Shown here piece by piece: positions 33,370-43,384 of a stretch of DNA of 64,000 nt. The translations under genes and the position numbers were made by a program. The DNA comes from Bin80 sp026708685 (lineage in GTDB: Bacteria; Bacteroidota; Rhodothermia; Rhodothermales; Bin80): assembly GCA_965200955.1 (NCBI GenBank), contig OZ241742.1, forward strand, positions 1,302,001 through 1,366,000, written 5' to 3'. Under the pieces are notes generated by a model. It had not been told where the DNA came from, did not search any database, and saw nothing but the letters and a program-made list of their open reading frames with translations. How positions within the stretch are numbered: the first letter of the stretch is position 1; the number at the start of each line of letters is the position of its first letter.

Positions 33370-33987
33370 AGCACAATATAAAGTAGCTGGATGGCACTCT
33401 GAACCATCAATCTCTGGTTGGACTTATTCGTACATCATATTCCTCTGCATATATACCGATGAGCTCATTCAGAGTAGCAGGTATGTGCTGAGGGCTCAGC
33501 AACCCATCAAATCGTGGACGAACTGAGTCTCATTCACAGTGGAGGTGCACTGATCATGCTGAGCTCTGCTTTTTTATGGTGGCCGCTTTCGATTCAATGC
33601 TAAACTCATGTGATGTTCGTTCATCGTCAAGTGATCTGCAATCCATTCAGTTGCTTCGTTGATGAAATGTTTAAATTTTGGCCGCTGATCGACATCATTT
33701 GGAACTGTTTTTAGAGTCAACCCATCAATTTTAAATTTTTTTCTGTTTTTGAGCTAAAAAATTTGGTAAAATGGTAGGGAGTCCCCCCCGACTGGTAGAA
33801 ACAATAAAGAAGCAATCCATAGCCCTTCTTCAAAATCTGACACTCAGGTATAATTACCGAAGGAAAGTACTGATTACAATCAATGGAAATCACTCAATGG
33901 ATTTCCAAATGACTGAAAAGGAGAGTATTGATTGTGGGAGTTAGTGTGCTATTTTCAATGACATTTTTGCATTGAAAGAACGTGCGA
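33370..33987. other. Gene-less stretch
   Basis: About 620 bases with no convincing gene. A run of seven C at about 33785-33791 and AT-rich tracts are present, but no long repeat or hairpin stands out. Confidence 0.4.
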
Positions 33988-34533
33988 TTAGAAAACCTCA
34001 GATTCCCGTTTTTCTCTTACAAGATCAAACTGTGATTTGTTGGTGAACTCAAAAATGATTGTATAATAGGTGTTCACATAGTCATCTGTTTTTGCAGACA
34101 ACACAATAGACTGGAGAACATCATGGGAATCCAGTTCCCATGTATAGGAGTAGGATCTCTGATTATAATGCACAGACTCAGACCATTCAAATGCTCCCGT
34201 ATAGATGCTGTCTGGTTGGAGTAAATCCACATGATCACTCCAATGTCCATATTTGGATGCAATTTGTTTTGCGATGCGATTCATCTCAGTACGAATAGAC
34301 GTTCCATATGCATCATTTTGATGCTTAAACCCTACAGATTCAATCAACGCAATACCTGTCTCTGGGAATGACCAGACATAGTACTTTTCCATATTCGGGT
34401 GCGGCCTTGGAACTTTCTCGCATTTGTATACGAAGTCAGATCCTTTCGTGATCTTCCCTCCAAATTTGCGGGGAGGATCACCCATTTTGATTCCAAACGT
34501 AGTGGATTGTGCGTTGAGTTTTGGCTTTCGCAT
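33988..34533 (-). CDS. Hypothetical protein downstream of the Type ISP gene
   Basis: A 181-residue protein with no membrane segment and mixed alpha/beta character (GKITKGSDFVYKCEKVPRPH, YYVWSFPETGIALIESVGF, WSDHVDLLQPDSIYTGAFEW). I do not recognise it. It lies 101 bases after the stop of the Type ISP enzyme in the same direction and is likely to be transcribed with it, so an accessory role in that system is possible but unproven. Confidence 0.6.
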   Translation of the reverse strand: MRKPKLNAQSTTFGIKMGDPPRKFGGKITKGSDFVYKCEKVPRPHPNMEKYYVWSFPETGIALIESVGFKHQNDAYGTSIRTEMNRIAKQIASKYGHWSDHVDLLQPDSIYTGAFEWSESVHYNQRSYSYTWELDSHDVLQSIVLSAKTDDYVNTYYTIIFEFTNKSQFDLVREKRESEVF

Positions 34534-34634
34534 TGATTCAGATTTATAATGAAGAGTGAAACGATCTTTCCATGAGGAAAAAATACGGGTAAAGAAAATC
34601 TCTCAGTTCTTCTACCATTTTGACATGTTGAAGA

Positions 34635-35144
34635 TTAAGGAGAAAACTCAATTTTCCGAAGTTCATCCACGGTTTTGATGGTTTCCATACTCACGGTTAT
34701 CACTTTGGCAAGTAATCGGAGCGGATACGCAGGATCCTTCATCGTTTCAATGGCGAAGCGATTCGCATCATTGACGATTTGACTTTTCTTGTCTATTTTC
34801 ACACCCTGTCTTTCCATGACCCATGCGATGGCAGATTTACCATTGACCATATAGTCGTATGCCTCAACTGGAATATTTTTCACTGTGATATAGTCGTTGT
34901 AGACGATTTGCGAAAGATCTTTCACTTTGGCTTTTCTGGGGTGCTTCATCTTTTCCACCCGAAACCATTTCTCATGAGAGATTCCCTCATCTGAATCCCA
35001 TCCTCCTTTCTCAAAATTGACAGTCCATGGATCTACCTCCTCATAATGTACATGGAGTTCACCAAGATTTCGCCCTGCATTGGAAAGCATCCAGAACTGT
35101 TGAGCATCTTTCGGGAATGGAATTCTGGGGAGTTCTTTCTGCAA
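34635..35144 (-). pseudogene. Type ISP restriction-modification enzyme, C-terminal frame
   Basis: This frame encodes the natural end of the Type ISP enzyme (LPRIPFPKDAQQFWMLSNAG near its start, then KSQIVNDANRFAIETMKDPA near its end). It stays open upstream as far as the poly-C tract at 35229-35237, where it would join the main frame if that tract had one more C (or two fewer): ITHGDLFYYIYGVLH and PSYREKYAANLQ then read through. The part encoded here belongs to the target-recognition region. With the current 9 C it is not translated from the main start, so it is listed as a separate fragment. Confidence 0.85.
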
Positions 35145-38100
35145 GTTAGCAGCGTATTTTTCTCGGTAAGAAGGGACATGGAGTACACCATAGATATAGT
35201 AGAACAGGTCACCGTGAGTGATCGATTTCCCCCCCCCATTTTTTCTTGGAACGACTGTAAAGCACTGTCATGAATCGCATTTTCACGCACATATCCGTAG
35301 GAATCAGTTTCAGAATCTGATTTTGATGTAAACAGGTCAGGATTTTTTTCTGCATCATGCTTTTTGTACAACCAACGAGGGAAACATTGTCCACCTTTTG
35401 CAAAGGAATTCATATCTGGAATATTCTTGAAAATTTGACATGAAAACTCATCTGAAGAACCTTTTCCTGTCATACAAATTACTAAATTTTCTGCATCACA
35501 GTGGGGAAAGATTTGAGGAATTTGATATACCATTTCATTCAATTTTTTACTATAATACATGTGTGTGCGCGTAAAGGGTCTGTACTGAGCGATAGTTATT
35601 CTCCAATCCTCAAGTTTTAACTTCTCATTTCTGACTAAATTATTCTTTAATTTGTCGGACCAACTAATTTTCGTTGAATCATTATTGACGAGTTCAATAA
35701 TTCCCCGTTGAGTAAGAGTATTTAACTCCAAAATTCTAAGACGCTCACTCTCGTAGTAATAGATCATTACTTGAATCTGATGGCGTAATGTGACTGCCGA
35801 ATAGTTATAGATCCACGAGTCACGGTGTGTGCAGATACCCAGTGAGTAATTTTTGAAGATTACAGACTTTGAGTTACCCTTCTTATCCCCCAATGCCATA
35901 AACTTTTCAAACCCTGCATCCCGTTTATTCAGCCAATCATGATAGCCATCGGGTTGAATCTCTACCCACTGATTTTCTAATCCACCAATCCCTTTGAAAG
36001 CTTTGACCTGATTGAGTTTTTCTTCACGGCTTAAGTAATCACCTATATCGTGATACCGTATGGTACATCCTGTACGCTCTGGATTTTTGACCAACAGCGT
36101 AATCGCCACCGGTGCCCGTGATCCCGCTCCAAATACTTTGCCCCCTTCCTGTCGGGATCTCTCACCTTGCGTTCTTTGATTCCCCCGTAAATTCAACACA
36201 TAAATGGAACTAAACTCATCCACCAAACACTTCCGCATGCCGTCCATAGAGTTTCCTTCTAACCAAGTACAGTTTGTAACAATTCCAATCACACCACTTG
36301 ATCTAATACGATCAGATGCCCATCTAATTGCCTGAATGTATAGATCATATACTCTACTTTTGTTATTATTATTAATTGATGAATTAACGTAACTTTCGGT
36401 AACTCTTTTTTTAAGCAGTGGATAAGAGTGATTCTGGGCTACATCATCAACACTTTTCTGACCTGCCCGCCACGGAGGATTCCCTACAATCACTCGTATC
36501 TGCGATTCTTTTTGCCGTTTGCGCTGTTCCGAATTCTCTGGCAAAATATCTGCAATCAGATCTGGACTATCCTGCATTTCAAACGTATCAGTCAGGATGA
36601 TCCCCGCAAAACGCTCATAATTATCAGTACCCATTATAGCATGATACGCATCTTCAATATTCACCGCTGCAATGTAGTACGCCAGTAGCATGATCTCATT
36701 GGCGTGAATCTCCGAGCGATACTTTCGCGGCAATGCTTCCCTGTCAATCAAGTCATTCTGAAGCATGCGGGTAATGAATGTCCCCGTCCCTGTAAATGGA
36801 TCCAGAATTTCTACCCCCTCCGAAGAAAGCGATTCCCCAAATTCATCGCGTAACACCTCATCCACTGAATGCAAAATAAAATCAACAATCTCAATGGGCG
36901 TATATACAATGCCCAAACGTGCCGCTGTCTTTGGAAATGCATTCCTGAAGAACTTTTCATACAGTTCAGTGATGATCTTCTGCCGTGCCAGCGGTGTATT
37001 GGCCGCTTTCGCCCTCCGAGCAACACTCTCATAAAATTCATCCAAACTCTCTGCTTCTGTTTCAATCTTTGCAGGCTTGAGCACATCCAGCATCAACTGC
37101 ATCCCTTTGCTGATCGGGTTCTGATCCACAAAGGTGGAATCTCCATGCAAGGCTTCAAACACTGGACGCGTGACCATATGCTGTGCAAGCATCTCAATCG
37201 CATCCCGCTTGGTGATCCCCTCATTTAAGTCATCTTGAATTTCATCCAGAAAATCCTGAAAGACTTCCTGCGCCTCCTTGTGGCGGTTCACATATCCTTC
37301 AATCCGAACAATATGCTTCTGTGCAATCTCAGCAACATCAATCGCCCATTCATCCCAGTATTTTCGATTCCCGCATTTTTCAACAATTTTGGCACGAATC
37401 GCAGCTGGCAAATCTCCAAATTCTATCGTCATTTGCTCCCCATTCTCACCCGGTGGTTTAGGTGGGTCGGGTCCAACAACACCATCTCCCGAAGAACCCG
37501 TTGATTTCTGTTGCCAGTCTGAAATAGCAATGATCCCCAAATGCTTGCCGGACTTGCCTTCTTCTAACAGATTCAACATTGCCTCAAATCGTTCATCATG
37601 ACTACGGATTGCATTCAGGACTTGCCACACAACTCTAAACGTCTGGTTGTTGTCTAATTCTTCGCTTGCATTTGCTCCAGAGGGAATCACCACAGGTAAG
37701 ATGACATATCCCATGGATTTACCCACCGATCGGCGCATGACACGACCGACGGCCTGAACGACTTCAATCTGACTTTTACGTGGATGCATAAACAGAATTG
37801 CATCCAAGGCAGGAACATCCACGCCTTCGGATAAACACCGAACATTGGACAGAACATGGCAAGCACGGTCTTGGGGTTGGACCGCATCCAACCACTGCAA
37901 CTCATCGGCCCGTGCCAGTGCACCAAAAGTCCCATCTACATGTCGAGATTCAATTCCATATTCAATCAGGTTTTCGGCTTCAAGGGTTTTTGCCTGATAG
38001 TCACTGTATTGCCGCGTCACCTCATGAAAATGTCTGGCAAGCTGTTTAGAGGATTGAATACTCTGACAATAGGCGATCGCCCGACGCATGGACAGGAGAT

Positions 38101-39526
38101 CTTCGCCAAATTCTTCCACATCCACTTTGGACAAGGCACGCCAACATCCGATATATTTTCCAGCATCGGTGAGCGTAAGCTCATATTTGGCCATCGTATC
38201 TCCAACCGCAAGAGCCACTTCGTTTTCGGGAACCGTCAGAACAATCACTTTATAGTCGGTCAGAAGTCCCTTTTCTACAGCTTCCCCAAACCCAATCTCA
38301 TACAGGACGGGGCCAAAAATCGCTGTATCTTCCATGGAATAGAGGGCAACATTGACCTTGTTGGCTTTATTACGAGCGGTTTCTGCATATACTTTGGGGG
38401 TGGCCGTCATGTACATACGGCGATGGGTGCGAACCTGCTCTTGGTCATGGATGATCACAAAAGGACTATCCTTGTGAGATTGGAGGCTTGCACCTGCGGT
38501 GCGATGGGCTTCATCACAAATGGCAAGATCAAAGTCACCCAAGCCATAGGTTCTCTGAGACTCTGCAATCACGGGCAGTGAATGATAGGTTGCAAAGATG
38601 ACGGTGAGATGCTCTGGTGCATTAGGGCCTGTTTTCTCAGCAAGCAGTTTTGCATTGGTGGTTGCAGGAAAGGCCAGATCTAGATCGCTCATGTCAATCT
38701 TGTCATCGCTGGTTTTTCTTCGCCGCCCGACTTGGGCATCACTGCACACCGCGTAGAATCGAAAATCATGTCGAGTATCGTTGGCCCATTCACGCACTGT
38801 CTGTGACATCAGGGCTAAACTTGGAACCAGATACAAGACGCGGCCGCCAACGCCAACCAGATCTTCAGCAATACGAAGTGACGTATAGGTTTTGCCCGTG
38901 CCACATGCCATGAGAAGTTTTCCACGAGATCCTAACGTAGTAAGCCCTTTTACAACCTTTTGAATCGCTTCAACCTGATGGGGAAAGGGGGACTTCCGAG
39001 ATTCTACATCTATCGTGCCTTTCTCAATAAAGTCTTCCCAATTAATAGGGCTTTCACGGAGTTCGTGCAGACCAATCCGAACCAGTGGAGGATCCTGATG
39101 GCGAAGCGTGTTCTTGAGTTGAGGACTCAATTCTTTACCAGTCGTATCAAAGAGAAGACGTTGTTTGAAGTACTTCCGACTGGAGTCGGCCAGAAATGAA
39201 TCAATATGTTTCTTCTGGAGTGTTTTGCCTTCACCGTAGAACTTGCACTGAATCGCACACCAGTCATCCTCCGTATCTCTGATCTTGGCAACCAGATCAA
39301 TTCCAGTATCTCCTTGGGGGAGATTCTTCATGGCGGCCCACTGCCCATAGGTCTTCGGTGCCTCGTAATAACTCCTCTGTAATGGGTCATGCGTGAGATA
39401 TACGATGCAGAGTTGTTCAAAAGCTGTTCCTTTGAACCGTTCTTGGCTATACTTGGAGGCGGATGCCTGTTCGCGCCATTGGGCGAGAATAGTGTCTATG
39501 ATCATTTTATTGGAATTGGTCCGCAT
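35033..39526 (-). CDS. Type ISP restriction-modification enzyme (LlaGI-like), main frame
   Basis: A single-chain enzyme that cuts, translocates and methylates DNA. In order: an Mrr-like nuclease (GIDLVAKI with Asp 77, then QCK at 93-95), an SF2 helicase (Walker A ACGTGKT near 207, DEAH at 338-341, VGRVMRRS later), a gamma-class methyltransferase (DPFTGTGTF near 909, GNPPWR near 1017), and a target-recognition part. The ORF has 1497 codons, but after a poly-C tract at about residue 1431 it runs out of frame and ends in unrelated residues. The true C-terminus is in another frame down to 34635. The full length of about 1630 matches LlaGI-type proteins. The locus may be switched off or be altered in specificity. 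Confidence 0.92.
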   Translation of the reverse strand: MRTNSNKMIIDTILAQWREQASASKYSQERFKGTAFEQLCIVYLTHDPLQRSYYEAPKTYGQWAAMKNLPQGDTGIDLVAKIRDTEDDWCAIQCKFYGEGKTLQKKHIDSFLADSSRKYFKQRLLFDTTGKELSPQLKNTLRHQDPPLVRIGLHELRESPINWEDFIEKGTIDVESRKSPFPHQVEAIQKVVKGLTTLGSRGKLLMACGTGKTYTSLRIAEDLVGVGGRVLYLVPSLALMSQTVREWANDTRHDFRFYAVCSDAQVGRRRKTSDDKIDMSDLDLAFPATTNAKLLAEKTGPNAPEHLTVIFATYHSLPVIAESQRTYGLGDFDLAICDEAHRTAGASLQSHKDSPFVIIHDQEQVRTHRRMYMTATPKVYAETARNKANKVNVALYSMEDTAIFGPVLYEIGFGEAVEKGLLTDYKVIVLTVPENEVALAVGDTMAKYELTLTDAGKYIGCWRALSKVDVEEFGEDLLSMRRAIAYCQSIQSSKQLARHFHEVTRQYSDYQAKTLEAENLIEYGIESRHVDGTFGALARADELQWLDAVQPQDRACHVLSNVRCLSEGVDVPALDAILFMHPRKSQIEVVQAVGRVMRRSVGKSMGYVILPVVIPSGANASEELDNNQTFRVVWQVLNAIRSHDERFEAMLNLLEEGKSGKHLGIIAISDWQQKSTGSSGDGVVGPDPPKPPGENGEQMTIEFGDLPAAIRAKIVEKCGNRKYWDEWAIDVAEIAQKHIVRIEGYVNRHKEAQEVFQDFLDEIQDDLNEGITKRDAIEMLAQHMVTRPVFEALHGDSTFVDQNPISKGMQLMLDVLKPAKIETEAESLDEFYESVARRAKAANTPLARQKIITELYEKFFRNAFPKTAARLGIVYTPIEIVDFILHSVDEVLRDEFGESLSSEGVEILDPFTGTGTFITRMLQNDLIDREALPRKYRSEIHANEIMLLAYYIAAVNIEDAYHAIMGTDNYERFAGIILTDTFEMQDSPDLIADILPENSEQRKRQKESQIRVIVGNPPWRAGQKSVDDVAQNHSYPLLKKRVTESYVNSSINNNNKSRVYDLYIQAIRWASDRIRSSGVIGIVTNCTWLEGNSMDGMRKCLVDEFSSIYVLNLRGNQRTQGERSRQEGGKVFGAGSRAPVAITLLVKNPERTGCTIRYHDIGDYLSREEKLNQVKAFKGIGGLENQWVEIQPDGYHDWLNKRDAGFEKFMALGDKKGNSKSVIFKNYSLGICTHRDSWIYNYSAVTLRHQIQVMIYYYESERLRILELNTLTQRGIIELVNNDSTKISWSDKLKNNLVRNEKLKLEDWRITIAQYRPFTRTHMYYSKKLNEMVYQIPQIFPHCDAENLVICMTGKGSSDEFSCQIFKNIPDMNSFAKGGQCFPRWLYKKHDAEKNPDLFTSKSDSETDSYGYVRENAIHDSALQSFQEKMGGGNRSLTVTCSTISMVYSMSLLTEKNTLLTCRKNSPEFHSRKMLNSSGCFPMQGEILVNSMYIMRR
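35229..35237. repeat. Poly-C tract of nine bases inside the Type ISP gene
   Basis: Nine consecutive C on the plus strand (nine G in the sense of the gene) lie exactly where the frame of the Type ISP enzyme is broken. Ten or seven would restore one open frame of about 1630 codons. Homopolymeric tracts of this length are typical phase-variation switches. Confidence 0.9.
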
Positions 39527-39934
39527 GAGGAATTGTTAGCATCTCATGCTTCGGACCCAAGCCGAAAACCAGTCGGTAATTCGTGGAAATAGACGATAAA
39601 TAATACCAGTGATGTAATAATTGCCAGAACGTAACCGATCCAGAGTAGGTGGACGGTTTTTCGAAAGAAAAAATCGATCATTAGTGATGATGAGAGTTTG
39701 ACTACAAATAAGAATACTCAAAGATACAACACATAGATCTATCCATGAAATGGATGAATTTGGGTAGATAGTTGATTGTGAATCTTCACAAAAAAGCGGC
39801 GAATCTTAAAAATCTTCGGAGTAAATTTTTCTCGGTAAACATCGGCCAAATCCCCCTAAATCAGTTGAGATTAGAAGTATCCATGACTGATCATGGACAA
39901 GATTGCAGAGAGTAAATCACCACCAGATCCATCC
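39527..39934. other. Gene-less stretch
   Basis: About 400 bases between the Type ISP start and the end of mltG. It presumably holds the leftward promoter of the Type ISP operon. Short open frames here show no protein character. Confidence 0.4.
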
Positions 39935-40972
39935 TCACGGCATGTCACTGGATCTTTGTCGTCGCCTTTCCGCCATATAACGCCGCCACTTAGCTGCATC
40001 ACGATGATGTCCCCTTAGATCGGTGTTAAAGGTATGACCTCCGTTTGGGCTTGCAACAAAAAACATGTACGTATGATCTTCCGCCGCCGCGGTCGCTCTC
40101 AGAGTCACAGGTGATGGATTCGTAATGGGGCCTGGAGGCAATCCTTGATAAAGGTAAGTATTGTAGGGATGCTGAATGCGATAGTCTCTAAAGAACAAAC
40201 GGCGAGCATTCCCTTCCAACTCAATCAAGGCAAACTGAATCGTTGGATCAGCCTGCAGAGGCCAATTTTTTCGTAAACGATTCAGGTAGACGCCCGCAAT
40301 TGTATTTTTCTCGGAATCCAGATTGGTCTCCCATTCTACAATTGCAGCCAAGCTCAGCACTTCTAAGGGAGTCATGTTTCGGGCATTTGCATCGGTGGAT
40401 AGCTCACGCTCATAAAATGCATCAAACTCCCGTTTAATGCGAGCGACCACATCTCTGGCATCCGTAAGCCAATAGAAGTGATAGGTTTCTGGTAGCATGT
40501 AACTGAATAAATGCAAGGTGTCAGTATCAAGCGATGCTGCTAAAGTGGTGTCTCGCAATGCTGCCAGAAAATCTTCTCGTTCAAAGGCCATGTTGGTCGC
40601 TGCAACATCTGCAACTCGGTTCCTGCGGGATCCTTCGGGAATACGAAGCACAACGGTCGTCTGTAAGCCTTTTCTGAGCGTCTGTAGGAGCTGAAGATTG
40701 GATTGAGGGGATGAAAAAACATAGTGACCCGCCTTGATTTGCTGATCCCATCCAGTCGCATGGGCCAGAACACGAAAGGACCACATTCGATCAAGTAAAT
40801 TTTGACTTTTTAGGGAGTCAACGACATCTTTAAAAGAACTCTCCTGTGGGATATACAGGGACTTCTCATCAGAGATTTGAGGGGTATTCGGTGCCAAAGC
40901 AATCCACCCCATGAAGATTCCACAGATGATTGAGAGAGTCAAAAAGGACACAATCAAACTACGCATGAACAA
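39935..40972 (-). CDS. mltG: Endolytic transglycosylase MltG
   Basis: MltG cuts nascent glycan strands at the inner membrane and ends their growth. The 345-residue product has an N-terminal membrane anchor (LIVSFLTLSIICGIFMGWIAL), a LysM-like region, and the YceG catalytic domain. The active-site Glu is in LSLAAIVEWETN near residue 211, followed by VYLNRLRKNWPLQADPTIQ and the signature PYNTYLYQGLPPGPITNPS. It starts 2 bases after the chorismate mutase stop, so the two form an operon. Confidence 0.95.
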   Translation of the reverse strand: MFMRSLIVSFLTLSIICGIFMGWIALAPNTPQISDEKSLYIPQESSFKDVVDSLKSQNLLDRMWSFRVLAHATGWDQQIKAGHYVFSSPQSNLQLLQTLRKGLQTTVVLRIPEGSRRNRVADVAATNMAFEREDFLAALRDTTLAASLDTDTLHLFSYMLPETYHFYWLTDARDVVARIKREFDAFYERELSTDANARNMTPLEVLSLAAIVEWETNLDSEKNTIAGVYLNRLRKNWPLQADPTIQFALIELEGNARRLFFRDYRIQHPYNTYLYQGLPPGPITNPSPVTLRATAAAEDHTYMFFVASPNGGHTFNTDLRGHHRDAAKWRRYMAERRRQRSSDMP

Positions 40973-40974
40973 GA

Positions 40975-41283
40975 CTACTTGGATGGGTATTTCTGGCGTT
41001 CAAGTGCACGGGTTTCATCAATGATTTGCTCAAAGAGTCGACGCACCGCTTCAGGCGGCAAGGGCCCTGGATTGTTTTTCATAACATTGGACAGAACGAT
41101 TTTTTCTCGAGATGGCACATAGATGGGCAGGCCAAGTTGTTGTTTGATGTGTCCAATTTGGTTTGCAACGCTTGAACGCTCATTCAACAGTTCAAGGAGC
41201 TTTTGATCAATCTCATCAATTTGCCCCCGAAGGGGTTCAATGTCTCTTTCCGTTACGGAAGGATTGGATGATTCAGACTTCAT
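40975..41283 (-). CDS. Chorismate mutase (AroQ type)
   Basis: A 102-residue all-helical chorismate mutase, which converts chorismate to prephenate for phenylalanine and tyrosine. The active-site residues of the AroQ fold fit: Arg in IEPLRGQIDEIDQKLLELLNER, the conserved second helix (RSSVANQIGHIKQQLG), YVPSREKIVLSNV and the C-terminal FEQIIDETRALERQ helix. It is a free-standing domain, not fused to a dehydratase. It forms a tight pair with mltG, an unexpected functional mix. Confidence 0.9.
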   Translation of the reverse strand: MKSESSNPSVTERDIEPLRGQIDEIDQKLLELLNERSSVANQIGHIKQQLGLPIYVPSREKIVLSNVMKNNPGPLPPEAVRRLFEQIIDETRALERQKYPSK

Positions 41284-41378
41284 AATTTAATCTGACTGAG
41301 TCAGGATTGGGGAACAAAGAGGAAAATGTAGGGTAATAATGAAAGATTTGCCTTATCTTACTCTAAAGATACGATCTG

Positions 41379-41900
41379 ATGACATATAAGAACCTATTAC
41401 TCATTACTGTCCTTGTGTGTTTGGCATCTTCAACAGCCAACGCCCAGTTTAGAGAGGGAGTCCCTAACGAGTTCCCACAAACCCAGTTATACAGTCCGTC
41501 CACCAAAGTGGGTGCACTCTTGAGTAAGATATTTAACCCAAGTGTCTTTCAAATGAGTCATAGCTTTGAAATGTCGGCAGGCTCTTTTGGTGGCAATGGC
41601 TATTCCATGGGGATGTACACCAATACACTGACTTGGAATTTCAGTCCAAAGTTGGCCGCTCGAATGGATATTGCTGTGGCATATTCTCCCCAAAATCGTT
41701 TTGCACAAAGCTCTGGTTTCGCACAACAGCGTCCCGAGGTATTTTTACGTAATGCCTCTGTACATTGGAAGCCATCCGATAAAGTATCTGTCCATTTTCA
41801 CATGCACCAAAATCCCTACGCCTACCGAAGCATGATGGGATACGGTCCCTATGGACACAGGCGTAACTACCAGCCCTTTGCCTCTCCCTTTTGGTATTAA
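41379..41900 (+). CDS. Secreted hypothetical protein, beta-rich
   Basis: A 173-residue protein with a clear signal peptide (NLLLITVLVCLASSTANAQF, cleavage near residue 22) followed by alternating aromatic strands (FQMSHSFEMSAGSFGGNGYSM, NTLTWNFSPKLAARMDIAVAY) and a histidine- and tyrosine-rich tail (YGPYGHRRNYQ, SPFWY). This looks like a small outer-membrane or periplasmic beta structure. I do not know the family. It is divergent from the chorismate mutase gene and followed 18 bases later by the LytR_C gene. Confidence 0.7.
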   Translation: MTYKNLLLITVLVCLASSTANAQFREGVPNEFPQTQLYSPSTKVGALLSKIFNPSVFQMSHSFEMSAGSFGGNGYSMGMYTNTLTWNFSPKLAARMDIAVAYSPQNRFAQSSGFAQQRPEVFLRNASVHWKPSDKVSVHFHMHQNPYAYRSMMGYGPYGHRRNYQPFASPFWY

Positions 41901-41918
41901 GGATTCACTTCAAGACGT

Positions 41919-42422
41919 ATGGGCCGCTTGAAATCACTAGGCCTTAGCGCATTTGTAGCCCTCATGGGCTTGACCATTACTGTGTTGGCCATTTCACTGC
42001 TCATCAATATTCCTCTGGTGAGAGATGTCGTTTTACCAAGACAGGTTGCCTCTACCATAGAGATCGTGCCTGAAGTGGTTTATCCGAGTGCTACCGATAT
42101 CTATCAGGTTGAAATTCGTAATGGTGTAGGTGTTCAGGGTGCAGCTGAGCAAATGAGAACCTATCTTCGCTCCAAAGGATATGATGTCGTAGAAGTCGGC
42201 AATCACTCCTCCTTTGATGTTGAGCAAACGATCATTGTAGACCGAATTGGTAACCTATCCATCTCAAATGAGGTTGCATCATCTCTTGGACTTTCCTCTG
42301 ATCGGATCCAACAAGATATTCGGAGTGAATTTCATTTAGATGCGTCCATTATTATTGGCAAGGATTACGGAATGATTCCTCCGTTTACTGCATTGGCAGA
42401 CACCCATCAAACTTCTAACTGA
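41919..42422 (+). CDS. LytR C-terminal domain protein
   Basis: A 167-residue protein with an N-terminal membrane helix (LSAFVALMGLTITVLAISLLI) and a periplasmic LytR_C domain (YQVEIRNGVGVQGAAEQMRTYL ... GYDVVEVGNHSSFDVEQTIIVDR). The domain often accompanies cell-wall assembly proteins, and its ligand is not firmly known. Its TGA is followed immediately by the rsfS ATG, so the two are translationally coupled. Confidence 0.85.
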   Translation: MGRLKSLGLSAFVALMGLTITVLAISLLINIPLVRDVVLPRQVASTIEIVPEVVYPSATDIYQVEIRNGVGVQGAAEQMRTYLRSKGYDVVEVGNHSSFDVEQTIIVDRIGNLSISNEVASSLGLSSDRIQQDIRSEFHLDASIIIGKDYGMIPPFTALADTHQTSN

Positions 42423-42860
42423 ATGGTGACAACTGAGACTTCGGCAGATCGATCCGAAGATCTGCAAGAAAAAAAACGAAGGAGTCCAGTTTCTTCACAG
42501 ACCATTGCACAAGAGGCACTGGCTGCAGTACAGCAAAAGAAAGCCCATGATGTCATCATTATGGACATGCATGAGATCAGTGGCTTGGCGGATTATTTTA
42601 TTTTGTGCTCAGGGTCTACCGATATACAGGTCAAGGCAATCGCAGAATCTGTCGAAACCCGCCTTAAGAGTGAATGCAAGGAGAGACCATGGCATATTGA
42701 AGGTGCAGAGCACCGCCAGTGGGTGTTACTTGATTATGTAGATGTAGTCGTTCACATCTTTACTCCTGAACGACGTGAATTCTATCACCTTGAAAGGTTG
42801 TGGAGCGATGCTCCAATAGAAAAAGTGGATGAGGGACCAGCTGAAATGCTTCGTCCATGA
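42423..42860 (+). CDS. rsfS: Ribosome silencing factor RsfS
   Basis: RsfS binds ribosomal protein uL14 and stops the subunits joining when nutrients are scarce. The 145-residue product has the family core: AHDVIIMDMHEISGLADYFILCSG near residue 39, IEGAEHRQWVLLDYVDVVVHIF near residue 80, and REFYHLERLWSDA. An N-terminal extension of about 25 charged residues precedes it. The start directly abuts the LytR_C stop. Confidence 0.95.
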   Translation: MVTTETSADRSEDLQEKKRRSPVSSQTIAQEALAAVQQKKAHDVIIMDMHEISGLADYFILCSGSTDIQVKAIAESVETRLKSECKERPWHIEGAEHRQWVLLDYVDVVVHIFTPERREFYHLERLWSDAPIEKVDEGPAEMLRP

Positions 42861-43384
42861 TGATGGTTTTCTTTTTTCGTATAATTTTGAAGTTCTCTTT
42901 GTTTCAGGGGTATTCGTTTCAAGAGTCGGATAATTAGAATTGATACAGGATCCGATAGGTTTGTGACGTGACTCAAGGTTCAGGTCATGGATTGCTCTAC
43001 ACAATGAATCAAGTCATGATCATCAAATCAATCCTTCTACTGGCAAGTCACTTTTGAATGATCACTTCAAGAACCTCTGGTGCTGATACACATGGGTTGA
43101 ACATGAAGGTGATTCCCTTACCGTTTGATGATTAGAAACCGTGAATGATATTTATCCAATCAATGCTCAAGATGGTATGCACCTGAAATATCCAGTTTAC
43201 TATTCCATACAATCTTGAAAAAATAGACTGAATGGATATTTTGGCTTATATTAGCCCAATTACGTGATTTCTGTTGTGTAAAGTCTAACCTCCTGAGAGT
43301 GGTTCATGAAAGTAATTCTCACATGAGATTGGTTTTGTTTTCGTGTACCTTATCATTATCACCTACTAAATATTAATTTCCACC
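42861..43384. other. Gene-less stretch before the T9SS substrate gene
   Basis: About 520 bases, AT-rich, with stops in all frames. The sequence just before 43385 is very AT-rich and may hold the promoter of the large secreted protein gene, but no consensus is convincing. Confidence 0.4.

Noticed and set aside
33785..33791. A run of seven C as a second phase-variation tract
   Set aside because: It is not inside or just before a recognisable gene, so no switch can be proposed.
37856..38581. A 241-codon plus-strand frame inside the Type ISP gene
   Set aside because: It lies wholly opposite the helicase part of the Type ISP enzyme, whose motifs are clear. Its own composition looks like antisense of a coding region.
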